A DNA stretch of 37,576 bases from Gammaproteobacteria bacterium RIFCSPHIGHO2_12_FULL_37_14 (GCA_001801485.1 MGXV01000040.1:1-37576), one strand, 5' to 3'; shown: positions 1-9,293, counted from the first letter of the stretch. The notes: generated by a model from the sequence alone, not told the origin. Numbers and translations are program-made.

Positions 1-1936
1 AAATCTGGAAGATATTCATCAAGGAGCTATCAGTGATGAAACGATACAAAAAAAAATAGAAGAAGCATTTGCATCACAGTATACGATCTTTAATGCTTTA
101 AATTCATTCGTTGATCAATTGCAAAGTATGGTGAGGTTGCACGGCTACAAAGGCAGAGTTGATGTGGGCTATGCCTATGAGGATTTTTGTAAATTTAATA
201 GTGACTATTTTAAACCATTTATCGGCGACATCTTAGATTATCAATTATTTGAATATAGATATAGAGAAGAGGATGACTTGGTGCCGATTATCGTTGATAT
301 TAACTGGTATGGGGTAAAAAAAGCACTCATCAATCAACTGAGAAACGAACATTATTTTATCTTTTCACCAGCAGAAGAGGCGTTACTGGCTGCGATGATA
401 GAGGATGATGCATCATTATCTGTTATCACACCTGAAAGCCTGGTACTGGTACCAACGCTTAATGAGTTTTTACGTTGTTTAACGTTCTTTACCGAATACT
501 CATCAGAAAAGAAAGCAGCGTTGGCGTGTGCTTATCTCAACGGTAAATCAGAAGCAGAGCAAAAAGCAGTACTTGATAGGCTAGAAAAAATACCCGATTT
601 AGGTAAAGCCCTACAATCTGTACCCGCCATGCAGGCTATTTATTCAGCGTATTGGCAATCAGAGTTATTCATCGCAGCAAAAGCAGATCAATTCGATCGA
701 GTAAAAGCGCTTTGTGCCAGAGGCGCGGATGTGAATGCGGTACTTAACCTCTTGATGATTGACCACAAAGCGGAAATCATGAGTGATTCTACTATTCGTG
801 CTGCGATTAACCCTGCTGGTTTAAGTGCCATCCTCCCTGAAGGTGCGCATCAAGGCAAAACAGTTGCAGAAGTATGGATCAACTCAAAGCGCGGTCGTTA
901 TTGGCTCGCAGAAGACCAACGATTGCAAGCATTATTTCCAGACAGTATTTCTGGTCAGTCAAAGGCAGCGTGGCTTACTCAAGCGGCAGCAGAGAAACCT
1001 GTGCAAAGTTTAAAATTATTCGCACCAGAAAATCCGCATCTCAAACAATTCTTGCAAGATGTGGTGGATGGAAAAAAGGAAGAAGCGGAGAAGATGTTAA
1101 AAGATCACCCTGAGATGCAGCAAGTGTTATTAACCAGCCAAGCTAAAGTGAAAGATTATGCTGGCAGGAAAATCATAGGTACGGCACTCGCCATTGCATT
1201 AGGCGCCATAGATGTGAGCATTGGCGAACATGAAGAAATGGCGGAGATGATCACACGTTACTTGAAAGGGCTGCCGGATGGTGAAGCTGAAATAGCAAAA
1301 CAAAAAACAGCGCAATTTCCAGAGGGTTGGGAGCAACAAGAGGAAGCACGCAGAGAAGCAGATTCTATCGCGCTTAAAAAAGTATTTGAAAAAATTAAGT
1401 TATCAACAAACGAGGCAGAAGGAGCAGTGGCCGTCATGGAATTTAAAGACTATCTTGCCAAACAAAAAGATAGAGTCATTAAAACAGGTTATCATTTTAA
1501 TGACCAATTGCTTGCAGAGGCGCTAGAGCTTTACGATAGTCATTATGATGAGTTTGGTGACGATGATAGCCCGAAAAACAAATTGGCAGCGATTAAGGTG
1601 ATCGGTGGTATCGAGTGTTTATTTACGGCCAATCTTGCTCAGACGGTGTGTAATGGTCTTGGGGATAAAAAAATATTGGACCGCTCGTTAAAGTTGAAGG
1701 AGCCGATGGGTTTTCCATTTTTTCATCCGGATCTCGGTATTTCTCATTTTGTTGATTGTTATTCTTCTGGGCGTCTGTGGGTGTCGGCTACGAAAACCGT
1801 CATTGGAATACTCGGCGCTGGGTTGATCCGCAATACTTCAAAGCATATGTCAAGCAAAAAAATCAAACTTGCAAAAACTTATGCAGCCTGCAAATCACCG
1901 GCCTCCGTCACCACGGTGCACAATAATCTAGTGTGA
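1..1936 (+). CDS. Large effector-like protein, ankyrin-like/Legionellales family, 5' end missing
   Basis: The reading frame starting at base 2 is open from the left edge to the stop at 1936, so about 644 C-terminal residues are visible and the real start lies outside the window. The TTG at 119 is only an internal codon. Near residue 235 a segment reads like an ankyrin repeat (AAKADQFDRVKALCARGADVNAV). Further on, the motif KDYAGRKI, followed by a hydrophobic helix and then by YDSHYDEF and KVIGGIECL, resembles a family I recall from Legionella and Coxiella proteins carrying 'DYSGRTF' and 'VGGAQ' motifs. That match is from memory. The middle is rich in Glu, Lys and Ala and probably helical. No signal peptide can be judged. 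Function is unknown; a host-directed secreted effector is inference. It converges on the minus-strand gene at 2081. Confidence 0.75.
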   Translation, partial: NLEDIHQGAISDETIQKKIEEAFASQYTIFNALNSFVDQLQSMVRLHGYKGRVDVGYAYEDFCKFNSDYFKPFIGDILDYQLFEYRYREEDDLVPIIVDINWYGVKKALINQLRNEHYFIFSPAEEALLAAMIEDDASLSVITPESLVLVPTLNEFLRCLTFFTEYSSEKKAALACAYLNGKSEAEQKAVLDRLEKIPDLGKALQSVPAMQAIYSAYWQSELFIAAKADQFDRVKALCARGADVNAVLNLLMIDHKAEIMSDSTIRAAINPAGLSAILPEGAHQGKTVAEVWINSKRGRYWLAEDQRLQALFPDSISGQSKAAWLTQAAAEKPVQSLKLFAPENPHLKQFLQDVVDGKKEEAEKMLKDHPEMQQVLLTSQAKVKDYAGRKIIGTALAIALGAIDVSIGEHEEMAEMITRYLKGLPDGEAEIAKQKTAQFPEGWEQQEEARREADSIALKKVFEKIKLSTNEAEGAVAVMEFKDYLAKQKDRVIKTGYHFNDQLLAEALELYDSHYDEFGDDDSPKNKLAAIKVIGGIECLFTANLAQTVCNGLGDKKILDRSLKLKEPMGFPFFHPDLGISHFVDCYSSGRLWVSATKTVIGILGAGLIRNTSKHMSSKKIKLAKTYAACKSPASVTTVHNNLV

Positions 1937-1957
1937 TTTTTCAGATGTTCGCTACTT

Positions 1958-1973
1958 GATTGCACATGCAATC
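1958..1973. terminator. Short perfect hairpin between convergent genes
   Basis: GATTGC and GCAATC form a perfect 6-bp stem around a 4-base loop, 22 bases after the stop of the left-edge gene. The T-run (six T) comes only about 12 bases later, so this is at best a weak terminator. The rest of the 144-base gap before the next gene holds nothing I recognise. Confidence 0.25.
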
Positions 1974-2080
1974 TCACAACAGGATTTTTTGAGGGTTATC
2001 ATTAAATCAGGGAAAACGCATAAAAATAATTTAATTTCAGCAATAATCAGGCTGGTTGCATGATGTGAAACGGTGAAAGC

Positions 2081-3238
2081 TCAGACCTTTAACGCTTCTT
2101 CTAAATCTTCTTTTAAATCATCAATGGCTTCTATACCAACAGAAAGACGAATGAGATTATCTTTAATTCCGAGTTGATCGCGTTGTGCTTGTGGCAAACT
2201 AGCATGCGTCATGATGGCAGGATGCTCAATCAAACTTTCTACTCCCCCTAAGCTTTCGGCTAATGCAAAAATTTTACAATGTTCGAGCATTTTTAGGGTT
2301 TGTTCTTTGTTAGCTTTTAATTCGACAGAGATCATGCCGCCAAAATGCTGCATTTGCTTTTTGGCTAATAGATGTTGTGGATGGCTAATGAGTCCAGGAT
2401 AAATAACACGAGAAATTTTGGGATGTTTTTCTAACCATCGCGCGAGTTCTAATGCATTGGTACAATGACGTTCCATACGGATAACTAGTGTTTTTAACCC
2501 ACGCATTGCCAAGAAACTATCAAAAGGCGAAGCAATTGCACCGACAGCATTTTGCAAAAATACAAGTTGTTCAGCCAGATCATCACGATTGACGACGACC
2601 ACTCCACCAACAATATCGGAATGCCCGCTCAAATATTTTGTGGCGGAATGTACAACAATATCCAAGCCGTATTCTAATGGACGCTGGAGATAGGGAGTGG
2701 CAAATGTATTATCGACAACCGAAATTAAATGATGTTTTTTTGCAATTTCAGCTATTTTTTCTAGATCAATTAGTTTGAGCATAGGATTCGTTGGTGTTTC
2801 AACCCAAATCATGCGTGTTTCGGGACGAATGTATTGTTCTATTTTTTCAGGATGAGTGAAATCAACAAAACTTGCTTGCAAGCCTGCAGAACGATTTCGT
2901 ACTTTTTCAACGATACGATACGTTCCGCCATAGACATCATCACATATCAAAAGATGGTCATTCGGTTTTAATAATTCCAAGATAGTGGCAGTTGCAGCCA
3001 TGCCCGAAGCAAATGCATAGCCATATTTGCCTGATTCTAAATCAGCAATGCATTGCTCATAGGCAAAACGAGTTGGATTCTTAGTACGAGAATATTCATA
3101 ACCTTTATGTTTTCCCGGACTGGTTTGCACATAGGTAGATGTCGCATAAATGGGCGTCATAATGGCACCAGTTGTAGGATCAGGTGTTTGACCGGCATGA
3201 ATGGCGCGAGTGGCGAGATGTTGTTTCAATTTGTTCAT
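2081..3238 (-). CDS. Trans-sulfuration PLP enzyme (cystathionine gamma-lyase / gamma-synthase type)
   Basis: A 385-residue Cys/Met-metabolism PLP-dependent enzyme, the usual length of the MetB/CGL family. Visible hallmarks are YEYSRTKNPTR near residue 47, the SGMAA phosphate-binding loop, VETPTNPML, VVDNTFATPYLQRP, and SATKYLSGHSD near residue 200, whose Lys forms the PLP Schiff base. The C-terminal ESLGGVESLIEHPAIMTHA is typical. MetB (cystathionine from an O-acyl-homoserine) and CGL (cystathionine to cysteine) cannot be separated by eye. The gene directly upstream is a cystathionine beta-synthase type enzyme, which favours a gamma-lyase role in making cysteine from homocysteine. The ATG has AGGA seven bases upstream. 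It is the last gene of the minus-strand run that starts at polA. Confidence 0.9.
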   Translation of the reverse strand: MNKLKQHLATRAIHAGQTPDPTTGAIMTPIYATSTYVQTSPGKHKGYEYSRTKNPTRFAYEQCIADLESGKYGYAFASGMAATATILELLKPNDHLLICDDVYGGTYRIVEKVRNRSAGLQASFVDFTHPEKIEQYIRPETRMIWVETPTNPMLKLIDLEKIAEIAKKHHLISVVDNTFATPYLQRPLEYGLDIVVHSATKYLSGHSDIVGGVVVVNRDDLAEQLVFLQNAVGAIASPFDSFLAMRGLKTLVIRMERHCTNALELARWLEKHPKISRVIYPGLISHPQHLLAKKQMQHFGGMISVELKANKEQTLKMLEHCKIFALAESLGGVESLIEHPAIMTHASLPQAQRDQLGIKDNLIRLSVGIEAIDDLKEDLEEALKV

Positions 3239-3308
3239 GTAAATTCCTAGTCAGAATTAACTCTTTTTTTATTACGAATCATCGTTTCAATTTCATTCAT
3301 GGCTTCTG

Positions 3309-4265
3309 TTAATCGTGCAGCATTTTCTGTTCTTTCATCCAGTTATCATCGACAAACTTGCTCAAATAATTGCGTACACTATCAGGTAAAATCACTAAAC
3401 ATTTTTGACCTTTATCTAAGCGTTTGGCAGCTTGTAAAGCCGCCCACACAGCCGTTCCAGATGAGCCACCAACTAACAATCCTTCTTCACGAATCAATCG
3501 CCTTGCCATTAGGAATGAATCTTTGTCAGTTACCTTTATATATTCATCGACAATAGAATTATCAAGCACATCAGGAATAAAATCATACCCTATGCCTTCC
3601 ACGAGATAAGGAAAAACGTCGGTACCGCCACCGATAATGGAGCCATACGGATCGACACCAATAATTTGTATCGCCGGAATGACAGCTTTTAGTCGTTTGG
3701 CAACGCCAGTAATGGTGCCACCCGTTCCAGCGCCGATGACAACCATGGCTAAGTTATTTCCCATATCATCTAAGATTTCTTGTGCGGTATATTCAAAATG
3801 CGCAGCTGGATTACTAGGATTAGTATATTGATTCAGAATATGCGAATCAGGAATTTCTTTTTGCAAACGTTTTGCTAATGAAATATGGCTATTTTCATCA
3901 TTCCATTTTGCTTCTGTAGGTGTGCGATAAATTGTAGCGCCCAGCGCTTCCAAAATAATTTCTTTTTCTCGACTCATTTTTTCCGGCATGGTAATAATGA
4001 CTTTGTAACCTTTTACCGCGCCGACTAAAGCGACGCCGATACCAGCATTCCCAGAAGTTGCTTCAATTAGTGTATCGCCAGGTTTGATTTTTCCTTGTTT
4101 CTCTGCATCCACTACCATTTTAATCGCTATTCTATCTTTAACAGAGCCACCAGGATTCAAAAATTCACATTTACCATATAAGTCACAAGACAGTTCTTTG
4201 CCAATTTTATCTAAACGTACACTAGGCGTATTGCCGATCGCTTCTAGAATATTCGTTAATAACAT
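3309..4265 (-). CDS. Cystathionine beta-synthase-type PLP enzyme (cysteine synthase fold)
   Basis: 318 residues of the fold-type II PLP family that holds cysteine synthases and CBS. GNTP at 11-14, the PLP lysine in NPGGSVKDR (Lys43), TSGNAG, and the phosphate loop GAGTGGTITG are all present. EGIGYDFIPDVLD and LPDSVRNYLSKFVDDNWM near the C-terminus are the pattern I know from cystathionine beta-synthases rather than CysK/CysM, so serine plus homocysteine to cystathionine is the preferred reaction. There is no regulatory Bateman (CBS-pair) domain. The start has AAGGAAGAG just upstream. It lies 10 bases after the exported-protein gene and 70 bases before the gamma-lyase gene. Odd point: past the stop, another frame stays open to 3247 (see findings). 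Confidence 0.88.
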   Translation of the reverse strand: MLLTNILEAIGNTPSVRLDKIGKELSCDLYGKCEFLNPGGSVKDRIAIKMVVDAEKQGKIKPGDTLIEATSGNAGIGVALVGAVKGYKVIITMPEKMSREKEIILEALGATIYRTPTEAKWNDENSHISLAKRLQKEIPDSHILNQYTNPSNPAAHFEYTAQEILDDMGNNLAMVVIGAGTGGTITGVAKRLKAVIPAIQIIGVDPYGSIIGGGTDVFPYLVEGIGYDFIPDVLDNSIVDEYIKVTDKDSFLMARRLIREEGLLVGGSSGTAVWAALQAAKRLDKGQKCLVILPDSVRNYLSKFVDDNWMKEQKMLHD

Positions 4266-4275
4266 TTACTCTTCC

Positions 4276-4749
4276 TTAATCCATCGATTCAGGCGTCACG
4301 ATGGTAAAATTAGCGTCAGTATATTTTGAAACATGACAAGTATACGTATCGGCGTTTGGCGTTAAATTGCCGCTGATAGTAACATAATAAGATTTGCCTC
4401 GAACAATGTGTCCCCAACTTTCCAATTGACAAAAGTTTTTTATTTTTTTTACGGTGTATGGATCCCGTCGATAAGGACTAAATTGCAGTTCAGACACTGT
4501 AATTAAATAATTTCTGCTGTAAGTAAATGCTACCCAAAAATTTGTTCCTCTTTTCAGATCAAATAAATAAGGAATATTTTGATTCGTATCGACATCCCGA
4601 ATAATCAATAACCAAGAGGGTTTACCGACAAAGGTATGTAAGCGAGTGTAGATTTGAATGGTTTGCCCTAAGCCTTCATTATCTTCAGCAAAACTTTTTG
4701 TGAAACTAAGTAGAATCATCATGAGGCAAAGGATGGTATATTTAAGCAT
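4276..4749 (-). CDS. Small exported protein of unknown function
   Basis: 157 residues. The N-terminus has a Lys followed by a hydrophobic stretch and ends in SFAED, a good Sec signal peptide with cleavage likely after Ala21. The mature part looks beta-rich (YLFDLKRGTNFWVAFTY, YYVTISGNLTP) and has two cysteines, in NFCQLESW and TYTCHVSKY, which could form one disulfide. I do not recognise the family. AGGA sits eight bases before the ATG. It lies 5 bases after dsbB and 10 before the CBS-type gene, so it is co-transcribed with them. Two periplasmic cysteines next to a disulfide-forming enzyme is suggestive only. Confidence 0.75.
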   Translation of the reverse strand: MLKYTILCLMMILLSFTKSFAEDNEGLGQTIQIYTRLHTFVGKPSWLLIIRDVDTNQNIPYLFDLKRGTNFWVAFTYSRNYLITVSELQFSPYRRDPYTVKKIKNFCQLESWGHIVRGKSYYVTISGNLTPNADTYTCHVSKYTDANFTIVTPESMD

Positions 4750-4754
4750 ATTTT

Positions 4755-5240
4755 TTATCCTTTCTTAAGAAGATAACCTGCAAAGATAATGAGTAAAACA
4801 AACCAAATCAGCGACCATTCAGCCATGTTAAGATATAAAAACTCCCATCCACGCTGAGTGCATTCGGCACTGCCAGCAAATATTTTTTGCGCAGTTTCTT
4901 TAAAGGATAAGATTCGCAACATATATTGAATACTAACCCCGCATTCAGTATTGCTGCCGTTTGAGAAAAATTGTAACCATACTTGTCTGCCAGCAAAAAA
5001 AGCACCTGTTAGAGCTGCGCATGTCGATAAAAAATTAATAGTTAATCGACTTAATTTGTATTTGTGGATGAAAAAGCCAATAAAAAATAGTATTGCTAAT
5101 AAGGCAAATGTTAAGCGTTGCAGAGTGCATAATGGGCAAGGAACAAAGCCATCAACGTATTGCAACCACATGCTAATGATTAATACGAATAAAACGCTTA
5201 AAAAGCCTAACAAATAGAGTGATCGTGATGGTGTTAACAT
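4755..5240 (-). CDS. dsbB: Disulfide bond formation protein B
   Basis: 161 residues, near the usual length, with four hydrophobic membrane segments. DsbB is an inner-membrane protein that reoxidises periplasmic DsbA and passes electrons to quinone. The first periplasmic loop has the redox pair CPLC followed by TLQR. The second loop has the other pair, in NTECGVS and SAECTQRG. The conserved Trp-Leu-Gln context and a Gly-Arg before the second loop (FAGRQVWLQFF) are present. I prefer the ATG at 5240, with TGGA nine bases upstream; a TTG at 5252 would add four residues. It follows ruvX by 54 bases and is followed at 5 bases by a small exported protein with two cysteines. Substrates could include the cysteine-rich pilin at 19386, which is inference. 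Confidence 0.93.
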   Translation of the reverse strand: MLTPSRSLYLLGFLSVLFVLIISMWLQYVDGFVPCPLCTLQRLTFALLAILFFIGFFIHKYKLSRLTINFLSTCAALTGAFFAGRQVWLQFFSNGSNTECGVSIQYMLRILSFKETAQKIFAGSAECTQRGWEFLYLNMAEWSLIWFVLLIIFAGYLLKKG

Positions 5241-5294
5241 AATCTTGTCCAAATATATTGAATTCTAGAAATGGCAATAAGCCTTAGTTTAGAA

Positions 5295-5738
5295 TTATTT
5301 TTTATCTAATTTATCTACCAACCAGTTTTGTAAGATTAATTGTGCAGCGACGCGATCAACTTGTCCATCTTGAAGTGCTTTATATCCACCTTCTGAAAAT
5401 AATCTTTCTCGGGCATCTTTGGTGGTTAATCTCTCATCAGTCTCATACACGGGTAATTGATAGCGCGTGTGAAGAGAATTGGCAAATTGCCTAGCGTGAA
5501 TACTAATTGGTTGGTCTGAGCCATCCATGTTCAGTGGGATACCAACAATGAGGGCATCAGGAAGCCATTTTTTAATGATTTTGGTGAGGGCATCCCAATC
5601 TGGGATGCCAGCTTTTGCCTGAATAGTATCGAGTGGCCGTGCAGTTTGGGTAATCGACTGGCCAATAGCAATACCAATTCGCTTCATGCCAAAGTCGAAT
5701 CCTAGGAGAATTTTAAAATTTTTTTTTGAAGCTACCAT
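5295..5738 (-). CDS. ruvX: RuvX/YqgF-type RNase H-fold nuclease
   Basis: 147 residues from the ATG at 5738; a TTG two codons earlier is less likely. The family is a putative Holliday-junction resolvase and also acts in 16S rRNA 5'-end maturation. The RNase H fold signature is clear: LLGFDFGMKRIGIAIG with the first catalytic Asp, IVGIPLNMDGSD in the middle, YETDERLTTKDA with the next acidic residue, and GQVDRVAAQLILQNWL with the last Asp. It begins 6 bases after the stop of the upstream membrane-protein gene, so it is translated from the same message. In many gammaproteobacteria yqgE precedes it; here polA and a membrane protein do. Confidence 0.92.
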   Translation of the reverse strand: MVASKKNFKILLGFDFGMKRIGIAIGQSITQTARPLDTIQAKAGIPDWDALTKIIKKWLPDALIVGIPLNMDGSDQPISIHARQFANSLHTRYQLPVYETDERLTTKDARERLFSEGGYKALQDGQVDRVAAQLILQNWLVDKLDKK

Positions 5739-5744
5739 ATTCAA

Positions 5745-6578
5745 TTATTTGCGCTTAATTCGCAACTCCAAATCTCTTAATTGAACTAACAGGGTTGCAG
5801 CAACCCAAGGTATCCAAAGAGCAAAAATAAGGGTATTTGATAAAGCAGCAAGGATGTGATGAGGGGTGTCTCGAATAAAAAATACGTGGATATTGACACC
5901 AAAAATTAATTTGATGGTGAGTAAAATCAATAAATAAATTGCCCATGGTGTTGCTTGAAAACTAAATGTTCGCCACCAATGATTCCATACTAATAAAATG
6001 CTATTTTTGATAGCGTTGAGAATACTATTTTTTTCAATAACAATCAGTGGCAGCAGAAAAACAAATAATGTTTGCACGTACAAGAGTAAAAATAATTGAA
6101 GGATAAAAAACATCGATAGCAATAACGCACCAATAGTATGTTGAATCAATTGTAAATACTCTTGGAGATAGATTCGTTGCAAAGTGACAAAAGAAAATGC
6201 AAGACATAATATCAAAAAAGCTTGAATCAGGATGGCAAGAAATACTTTAATCACTTTGTGAATGCCGATCATCATATCTTCTCGCGCGGGTTCATCCACT
6301 TGACGAGTGATACAAGACATATGCCAAACAATTGCAATAAAGAAAGGCAATGCAATGATATCAATGAATAATAACAAGAGATGGTAGGAATTAAGAAATG
6401 GTCCGGGAATGAAAGATTCCTGGCCAATACTGACAGCAATATATCGTGGCGTAAAAGTAATTACCGCGAAACAAAGTGCAAATAAGAAGGTCTTGAAAAA
6501 ACTTTTGCGATAGAGGAGTAAACTCCTTTTCATCAGCTGCCAATAGCGTTCAGGTTGGGAAGGTAATAATGCATCCAT
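5745..6578 (-). CDS. Multi-pass inner membrane protein of unknown function
   Basis: 277 residues, dominated by about six hydrophobic segments, for example FLFALCFAVITF, LLLFIDIIALPFFIAIVW, LILCLAFSFV, LLLSMFFILQLFLLLYV and LLILLTIKLIFGV. The soluble N-terminus (MDALLPSQPERYWQLMKRSL) and the basic C-terminus (RDLELRIKRK) suggest both ends are cytoplasmic. I see no catalytic motif and do not recognise the family with confidence; similar predicted membrane proteins of unknown role occur in Legionella and Coxiella as far as I recall. AAGGA lies eight bases before the ATG. It sits 18 bases after polA and 6 bases before ruvX, inside one minus-strand transcription unit. Confidence 0.8.
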   Translation of the reverse strand: MDALLPSQPERYWQLMKRSLLLYRKSFFKTFLFALCFAVITFTPRYIAVSIGQESFIPGPFLNSYHLLLLFIDIIALPFFIAIVWHMSCITRQVDEPAREDMMIGIHKVIKVFLAILIQAFLILCLAFSFVTLQRIYLQEYLQLIQHTIGALLLSMFFILQLFLLLYVQTLFVFLLPLIVIEKNSILNAIKNSILLVWNHWWRTFSFQATPWAIYLLILLTIKLIFGVNIHVFFIRDTPHHILAALSNTLIFALWIPWVAATLLVQLRDLELRIKRK

Positions 6579-6596
6579 ACTCGAGTTCCTTAGGAC

Positions 6597-9293
6597 TTAA
6601 TGTTTAGAAGCTTCATCCCAATTATCGCCTATGCCAATAGCTACAATCAATGGCACCCGTAATTGGGCAACAGTTGTCATATGTTGTCGTATTCCATCCG
6701 AAATAGAGCGCAAATCGTCTTCATGTGCTTCAAAAACTAACTCATCATGAACTTGCATAATCATATGCGCGTTTACCTTTGCTTCCGTTAACCACTGATC
6801 AATTTGTAGCATAGCTAATTTAATGATATCAGCAGCACTACCTTGTAAGGGAGCATTAATTGCCGTACGTTCCGCAGCTCTTTGCCGAAGAATTTGGCTG
6901 GCATTAATATCTGGCGTATGTAATCGTCTGCCCCACAACGTTTCCACATAACCTTTTTCCTTTGCTTGTTTGCGAGTATTTTCCATATATTCTTTTACCC
7001 GCGGATAGCGCATAAAATAACGATCGATATAACTTTGCGCAGCATGACGATCAATTCCTAACTGACGAGTTAAACCAAAGGCAGACATGCCATAAATCAA
7101 GCCAAAATTAATTGCTTTAGCATTACGGCGCATTTCGGCGGTGACTTTTTCGATGGGCGTGTCCCAAACTTCAGCTGCCGTTGCCTGATGAATATCAAGG
7201 TTATTTTCAAAAGCATGCAATAAGCCGGGATCTTCTGAGATATGTGCCATAATTCTTAATTCAATTTGCGAGTAATCAGCGCTGATAATTTTATATCCTT
7301 TAGGGGCGATAAATGCTTGACGAATGCGACGTCCTTCAACCGTACGAATAGGAATATTTTGCAAATTCGGATCAGACGATGATAAGCGACCCGTTGCTGT
7401 ACCAGATTGATTATATGATGTATGGATGCGTTTCGTTTTCGAGTTAATTTGTTCGACTAAACGATTCGTATAAGTAGACATTAATTTACTTAGACTGCGG
7501 TATTCAATAATGGTTCGCGGTAAAGCAAATTCAAGCGCTAATTCTTGTAAAACATGGTCGGCAGTAGAAGCTTGGCCAGTAGGTGTTTTTTGTAAAATAG
7601 GTAAATTCAATTGTTGAAATAAGATTTCTTGCAATTGTTTAGGCGAATTAATATTGAATGTTTGTCCAGCCAATAAAAAAGCTTCCTGTTCGAGTTCTTG
7701 CAATTTTTTTTGTAATTCCCGTCCTTGAGTTTCTAGTTTTTTTGGATCAATTAATACACCGTAGCACTCCATTCGAGCAAGTACCGGTACCAGTGGCATT
7801 TCAATTTTTTCATAAATATATTTTAATCCTGCTTCTAATCGAATACGTGGCCATAAAAGTTCATGCAAACGTAATGTAACATCGGCATCTTCAGCAGCAT
7901 AAATACTGGCTTTTGTTACATCAATTAGATTGAATTTTTTTTGCTGCGCGCCTTTTCCTGCAACTTCTTCATAAGTAATTGTACGCCAACCAAGATATTT
8001 TAGAGCAAGAGAATCCATATCATGACGATTACTGGTGCTGTCAAGCACATACGATTCCATCATTGTATCAAACATCATTCCTTGTAAAAAAATATTATAA
8101 TTCATTAAAATTTGCATATCATACTTTATGTTGTGTCCTACTTTTTTAAGATGCGCATCTTCTAATATGGGTTTCAATTGAGTCAAAACATATTCAGTTG
8201 AAAGCTGTGAAGGAGCGCCAGGATAATCATGATCACAAGGAATATAAGCTGCTTTACTGGGAGAAATTGCTAGGGAAATACCCACCAATTTTGCATAAAT
8301 AGGATCAAGATCAGTTGTTTCAGTATCAAATGCAAAAAGTTCTGCATGTTTTAATTTTTCAATCCAATCATTCAAAGACTCTTCTGTTAAGATAGTAATA
8401 TAATTTGCATAGTGATCAGCATTATTTTCTTTAGATTCTTGAAGTAACTCGGATAACCAAGTTTTAAATTCCATTTCCTTATACAATTCAATCAACAATT
8501 TTTTATCAGCCGATTTTATTTTTAGTTGATCATAATTGAAAGGTAAATCAACGTCACATTTAATCGTCACCAAGGATTTAATAAATGGAATTTTTGCAAT
8601 GGTTGCACGAAGATTTTCGCCTACTTTACCGGAGATTTTTTCGGCATGAACAATAATATTATCGAGAGAATCATATTCTTGTAGCCATTTTGCCGCCGTT
8701 TTAGGCCCGACACTAGGGACGCCAGGAATATTATCAGAGGTATCTCCGACCAAAGTAAGATAATCAACAATGCGTTCTGCGGGTACGCCAAATTTTTCTT
8801 TCACTGTTTCTGGATTTAACAAAGTGTTATTCATGGTGTTAATCAAGGCTACTTTGTCGGTCACTAATTGCGCGAGATCTTTATCACCGGTTGAGATCAG
8901 AATATGTATCCCTTGTTTCTGTGCAGCAGTTGCTAAGGTACCAATGACATCATCAGCCTCTACCCCTTCAATCATAAGTAATGGAAGTCCCATGGCATGA
9001 ATAATATCGTGGATAGGTTGGATTTGTTGAATCAATTCATTTGGCATGGCTTTACGGGTAGCTTTGTAATCTTCATACAAATCATCTCGAAATGTTTTGC
9101 CTTTGGCATCGAATATAACAGCCATGTATTCAGGTTGATAATCATTTAGTAAGCGTTTCAACATATTTGTCATGCCATAAATGGCCCCAGTCGGCACCCC
9201 TTTAGAATTCATGAGCGCTGGTAGTGCATGAAATGCACGATATAAATAGGAGGAACCATCAACAAGAATGAGAGGTTTATTAATATTTGTCAT
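6597..9293 (-). CDS. polA: DNA polymerase I
   Basis: 898 residues from the ATG at 9293; an upstream GTG at 9320 would add nine residues that match nothing in the family. The three domains are in order. The N-terminal 5'-3' exonuclease has VDGSSYLYRAFHALP, ADDVIGTLA and GDKDLAQLV. The proofreading exonuclease has FDTETTDLD, GHNIKYDMQIL and YAAEDADVT, so its metal ligands are kept and proofreading should be active. The polymerase domain has SADYSQIELRIMAHIS (motif A), RRNAKAINFGLIYGMS (motif B) and MQVHDELVFE (motif C). The enzyme removes RNA primers and fills gaps. It is divergent from dnaA, and the 113-base gap between the two starts must hold both promoters. It heads a run of minus-strand genes reaching 2081. 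Confidence 0.97.
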   Translation of the reverse strand: MTNINKPLILVDGSSYLYRAFHALPALMNSKGVPTGAIYGMTNMLKRLLNDYQPEYMAVIFDAKGKTFRDDLYEDYKATRKAMPNELIQQIQPIHDIIHAMGLPLLMIEGVEADDVIGTLATAAQKQGIHILISTGDKDLAQLVTDKVALINTMNNTLLNPETVKEKFGVPAERIVDYLTLVGDTSDNIPGVPSVGPKTAAKWLQEYDSLDNIIVHAEKISGKVGENLRATIAKIPFIKSLVTIKCDVDLPFNYDQLKIKSADKKLLIELYKEMEFKTWLSELLQESKENNADHYANYITILTEESLNDWIEKLKHAELFAFDTETTDLDPIYAKLVGISLAISPSKAAYIPCDHDYPGAPSQLSTEYVLTQLKPILEDAHLKKVGHNIKYDMQILMNYNIFLQGMMFDTMMESYVLDSTSNRHDMDSLALKYLGWRTITYEEVAGKGAQQKKFNLIDVTKASIYAAEDADVTLRLHELLWPRIRLEAGLKYIYEKIEMPLVPVLARMECYGVLIDPKKLETQGRELQKKLQELEQEAFLLAGQTFNINSPKQLQEILFQQLNLPILQKTPTGQASTADHVLQELALEFALPRTIIEYRSLSKLMSTYTNRLVEQINSKTKRIHTSYNQSGTATGRLSSSDPNLQNIPIRTVEGRRIRQAFIAPKGYKIISADYSQIELRIMAHISEDPGLLHAFENNLDIHQATAAEVWDTPIEKVTAEMRRNAKAINFGLIYGMSAFGLTRQLGIDRHAAQSYIDRYFMRYPRVKEYMENTRKQAKEKGYVETLWGRRLHTPDINASQILRQRAAERTAINAPLQGSAADIIKLAMLQIDQWLTEAKVNAHMIMQVHDELVFEAHEDDLRSISDGIRQHMTTVAQLRVPLIVAIGIGDNWDEASKH

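Noticed and set aside
119..121. TTG at 119 as start of the left-edge gene
   Set aside because: The same frame is open without stop back to base 2 and no ribosome site precedes it.
4808..5217. Alternative ORFs on both strands over dsbB
   Set aside because: Shadows of dsbB, which has all four redox cysteines and the right membrane layout.
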